Shown: piece by piece, positions 17,681 to 20,131 of the stretch
Layout of the letters: the number at the start of each line of letters is the position of its first letter
Position numbering within the stretch: the stretch's first letter is position 1
Source: Nemertoderma westbladi
Taxonomy: Eukaryota > Xenacoelomorpha > Nemertodermatida > Nemertodermatidae
Length of the DNA stretch: 20,131 bases
Assembly: GCA_032718475.1 (NCBI GenBank)
Contig: JAUCBJ010006354.1
Coordinates: 1 to 20,131, forward strand
Reading direction: 5' to 3'
Position numbers and translations under genes: made by a program
The notes under the pieces: model-generated
Databases searched by the model: none
Told to the model about the DNA's origin: nothing
What the model saw: only the letters and a program-made list of their open reading frames with translations

Positions 17681-17821
17681 GTTAAAGTGTTAAAATTAAT
17701 CTGGGTACATCAAAGCAATAAACAAAACTTAAAGATGGTTACAGGACAAGTTGTATCTAGTCATGTTTTTTCAAAATTATAGAAGAATCATAGTCAAAGT
17801 TTGTTTGTTTTTCTTTTTATT

Positions 17822-17882
17822 GGGGGCTGCCGCCCCCAAACCCCCGCTTCTTTGGTTGGGGGCTGCCGTCCCCAAACCCCGG
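17822..17882. repeat. GC-rich hairpin repeats, left arm
   Basis: Two units containing GGGGGCTGCCGCCCCC, itself a stem-loop, followed by AAACCCCCGC. Inverse copies occur in the right arm. Confidence 0.8.
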
Positions 17883-18678
17883 CATTCCCTGTGTGCCCGT
17901 AGTGAAAGACTTTGAGACCATTTTGAAATAATTAATTCATGTTTTGTATCATCAGATAATGAATTGACTAAGCCTAAAGTAGATGCTGTATTGAATGTTA
18001 ACCAAATTTCATATATAAATTACTACAATATTATATAATTCAACAAAATGCTATTAAATATATTGCAAGTAACCAGGAAATTTAATTAATTTATCGATAT
18101 GTAATGCTGAACACAGAATACAAGTCGATGCATGTCGATTTTTGTCGTATTTCTGGATACAAGCGGTAATTAATTAATTATTTATAAATTTTTATTTTAA
18201 TTATAAATTATATTAATTTTAATTAATTATTAATTGTTTTAATTATAGGTATTATTATGTAATAGTCTTCTTCAAATTGTAGCAGATGGGGATGATTTTT
18301 ATTGTTGCAATGAAAATTATACCTCTCCAGGGTAAAATCGACATGCGTCGACCTGTATTCTGTGTTCAGCATTACATATTGATATAATACATATTACTAT
18401 ACATACTTACTATACATACTACAGATAGATATTATACATATACACACTACATTTTAAATTTCCTGGTTTCTTGCAATATTTTTAATAGGATTTTGTTGAA
18501 TTATATAATATTGTAGTAATTTATATATTAATTTGGTTAACATTCAATACTACTCCTACTCTATCCTATCTCTAATCCTACTCTAGGCTATAGTCAATTT
18601 ATTATCTGATGATACAAACATGAATTAATTATTTCAAAATGGTCTCAAAGTCTTTCACCACAGGCACACAGGGAAATG

Positions 18679-18776
18679 CCGGGGTTTGGGTGCAGCAGCC
18701 CCGAACAAAATAAGCGGGGGTTTGGGGGCGGCAGCCCCCAACAAAAGAAGCGGGGATTTGGGGGCGGCAGCCCCCA
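18679..18776. repeat. GC-rich hairpin repeats, right arm
   Basis: Three inverse units (GCGGGGGTTTGGGGGCGGCA and similar) against two in the left arm, so the arms have changed copy number independently. Confidence 0.8.
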
Positions 18777-18936
18777 ATTAAAAGAAAAACAAACAAAATT
18801 TAACTATAAAAATGTTTCTTTTATAATTTTGAAAAAACTTGTCTAGATACAACTTGTCCTGTAACCATCTTTAACTTTTGTTTATTGCTTTGATCCACAC
18901 AGATTAATTTTAACACTTTAACTGGGGTGGAACTGT

Positions 18937-18938
<2 letters not shown>

Positions 18939-19002
<64 letters not shown>
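18939..19002. repeat. 64-base G homopolymer
   Basis: An unbroken G run, flanked by GTCC on the left and AGTGTCC on the right. It is the counterpart of the C-runs in the left arm, which are interrupted. The exact length may be an assembly artefact. Confidence 0.8.
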
Positions 19003-19003
<1 letters not shown>

Positions 19004-19014
19004 GTGTCCTAGAT

Positions 19015-19320
19015 CCCATTACAGCATACTGCGTTGTTCTGCTACAGCTAGGGTAGAGCAGAGACTCGGTATAAATAGTTCAGTCAGTAGCCCTAGTTAG
19101 CCTAACATTAATTAAAACTTAATTTAACTATTAATGTAATTATTAATTAAAACTTCATCATAAATAACTGGAGAAGCCAGGGAGCTGGCTATAAGGATAC
19201 CGCGTACAGACAAACATAACCTAAACGCATTTAGCTTTATATTGAATGGCTAGAACGTGCAAGTGCAAGTGAAAGGTTTTTTGTCCAAAGATTGACTTGT
19301 TTGGTCGCTAAAACAATTGC
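19015..19320. other. Right-arm interior without recognised content
   Basis: Lies between the G-run and the TTACG zone. It contains CGGTATAAATAG (near 19069), a TATA-like sequence with no gene after it, and no useful open frame. Confidence 0.3.
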
Positions 19321-19627
19321 TTGATTACGCTATTACGTTACGGTTTACGGTAAAAATATACAGTAATATTACGTTACGGTATTGAAAAAGCTATTACGTT
19401 ACGGAAAAATATTGAGCTACGGTATTCCTGAAAAGATGCCGTAACGTAACGTAATAACATCCTTTCTTATTAGTAATAACGTACGTACGAGTAATAACAC
19501 AAAGTTCCAACTACCCATCGGTGTTAGGACTTTTCTTAGCGCAAGATCTACACATTTTCCGTAATATTGCAGATACCAGTAGTACTTATGAGGGTTCTAA
19601 AATATAAATTATAAACCCCCTTTACAG

Positions 19628-19784
19628 AGGAACTCCTATGGAGGTGGGATCTCTAGAGGAGTTGGTAGACGACCAGCACGCCATAGTGAAGGGAACTCAC
19701 GGACAAGAGTGCTACGTACCAATAATGTCGTTCGTGGACAAGGATCTGTTATCACCCAACTGTACGGTACTGCTACACCAGAAA
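19628..19784 (+). CDS. PSMC1: PSMC1/Rpt2 proteasome ATPase, internal exon (OB-domain region)
   Basis: Rpt2 is one of six AAA+ ATPases in the 19S base of the 26S proteasome, unfolding substrates for the core. The exon begins after CCCTTTACAG with one base of a split Arg codon. It reads [20 protein letters not shown], then further residues ending [19 protein letters not shown]. This parallels RGTPMSVGTLEE and [19 protein letters not shown] of animal Rpt2, part of the N-terminal OB-fold domain. The donor is AAA/GTTAGT at 19784/19785, phase 0, before the expected Val. No earlier exon (for example the KLPLVTPHTQC region) was found upstream in the window, so either the intron is long or this is an isolated copy. 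The variable stretch [14 protein letters not shown] is more diverged than expected for so conserved a protein. Confidence 0.85.
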
Positions 19785-20131
19785 GTTAGTAGGTTGTTAA
19801 GAGAAACTGTACGGTACTGCTACACTAGAAAGTTAGTATGTTGTTAAGAGAAACTGTACGGTACTGCTACACCAGAAAGGTAGTAGGTTGTTAAGATAAA
19901 CTGTACGGTACTGCTACACCAGAAAGTTAGTAGGTTGTTAAGAGAAACTGTACGGTACTGCTACACCAGAAAGTTAGTAAGTAGGGTGTTAAGAGAATCT
20001 GTACGGTACTACTGTACTGCTACACCAGAAAGTTTGTAGGTTGTAGAGAGAAACTGTACGGTACTGCTACATCAGAAAGTTAGTAGGTTGTTAAGAGAAA
20101 CTGTACGGTACTGCTACACCAGAAAGTTAGT
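19760..20131 (+). repeat. 47-bp minisatellite made of exon end plus splice donor
   Basis: Copies start at 19760, 19807, 19854, 19901, 19948, 19999, 20054 and 20101 (cut by the window edge). The unit is CTGTACGGTACTGCTACACC, AGAAAGTTAGTAGGTTG and TTAAGAGAAA. The first copy is the last 25 bases of the PSMC1 exon plus its donor. Most units are 47 bases, and the fifth and sixth are 51 and 55. Every copy keeps a GT donor-like site (AAAGTTAGT); the third has AAAGGTAGT. Confidence 0.92.

Larger units (their letters stand above)
17166..19471. mobile_element. Giant nested foldback (palindromic) element, about 2.3 kb
   Basis: The ends are inverted: TTAATAGCAAGGATGTT at the left, and AATAAGAAAGGATGTTATTA as the complement of the right. 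From each end inward come a TTACG-rich zone (17181-17340 and 19322-19460), a C-run/G-run zone with GGACAC or GTGTCC motifs (17461-17680 and 18925-19014), then a long inverted arm (about 17681-18150 paired with 18320-18923). The arm pairs GTTAAAGTGTTAAAATTAATC, GATGGTTACAGGACAAGTTG, the GC hairpins, GTCTTTCA-type blocks and TGAACACAGAATACA. The central spacer, about 18150-18320, is AT-rich. 17345-17460 and 19015-19320 do not obviously pair. There is no open frame. Confidence 0.8.

Overview
The window is AT-rich animal nuclear DNA, most likely from a marine invertebrate; the phylum cannot be fixed from sequence alone. Evidence: spliceosomal exons with GT-AG borders, degraded non-LTR retrotransposons of two kinds (L2/CR1-like and RTE-like), a tRNA-derived SINE, many minisatellites and homopolymers, and animal-type genes (AADAC/NCEH1-like esterases, a histamine N-methyltransferase-like gene, glyoxalase II, and one exon of the 26S proteasome ATPase PSMC1/Rpt2).

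Layout. 1-7194: three near-identical, intronless, tandem AADAC-like esterase genes on the + strand (the first is cut by the window edge). They sit in duplicated units that share 3' flank, a decayed repeat arm and promoter-side sequence. The intergenic block before gene 3 has gained two insertions missing from the equivalent block before gene 2: a truncated L2/CR1-like LINE (minus strand, about 3545-4653) inside a 15-bp minisatellite, and a 911-bp foldback element (4816-5726) at a TA site whose unoccupied version survives upstream of gene 2. 7396-8204: a TTAA-flanked non-autonomous DNA transposon. 8739-13056 (minus strand): a split HNMT-like methyltransferase gene. Its last intron is about 3.3 kb and is filled by a dead RTE-type LINE; its first exon shows an apparent frameshift and an in-frame stop. 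13057-14370: repeat debris, including an L2/CR1 remnant, a class-II-tRNA-like SINE and a minisatellite. 14478-15808: CCAAT-box tandem repeat followed by an intronless glyoxalase II gene with two plausible start codons (mitochondrial and cytosolic forms). 16239-16696: a second foldback element carrying a 17-bp array. 16966-19471: a third, much larger palindromic element (about 2.3 kb) embedded in a 14-bp-type array, with TTACG-rich ends, C- and G-tracts (one run of 64 G) and GC-rich hairpins. 19628-20131: a PSMC1 exon whose 3' end and splice donor have been amplified into a 47-bp minisatellite that runs off the window.

The genes do not form a pathway or operon. The main story is structural: tandem gene duplication with datable insertions, several unrelated inverted-repeat elements within about 15 kb, and tandem repeats that capture functional signals (a splice donor, CCAAT boxes). 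I did not find a convincing new biochemical system. The strongest new-looking items are the nested giant palindrome, the foldback element with its empty site, and the splice-donor minisatellite.
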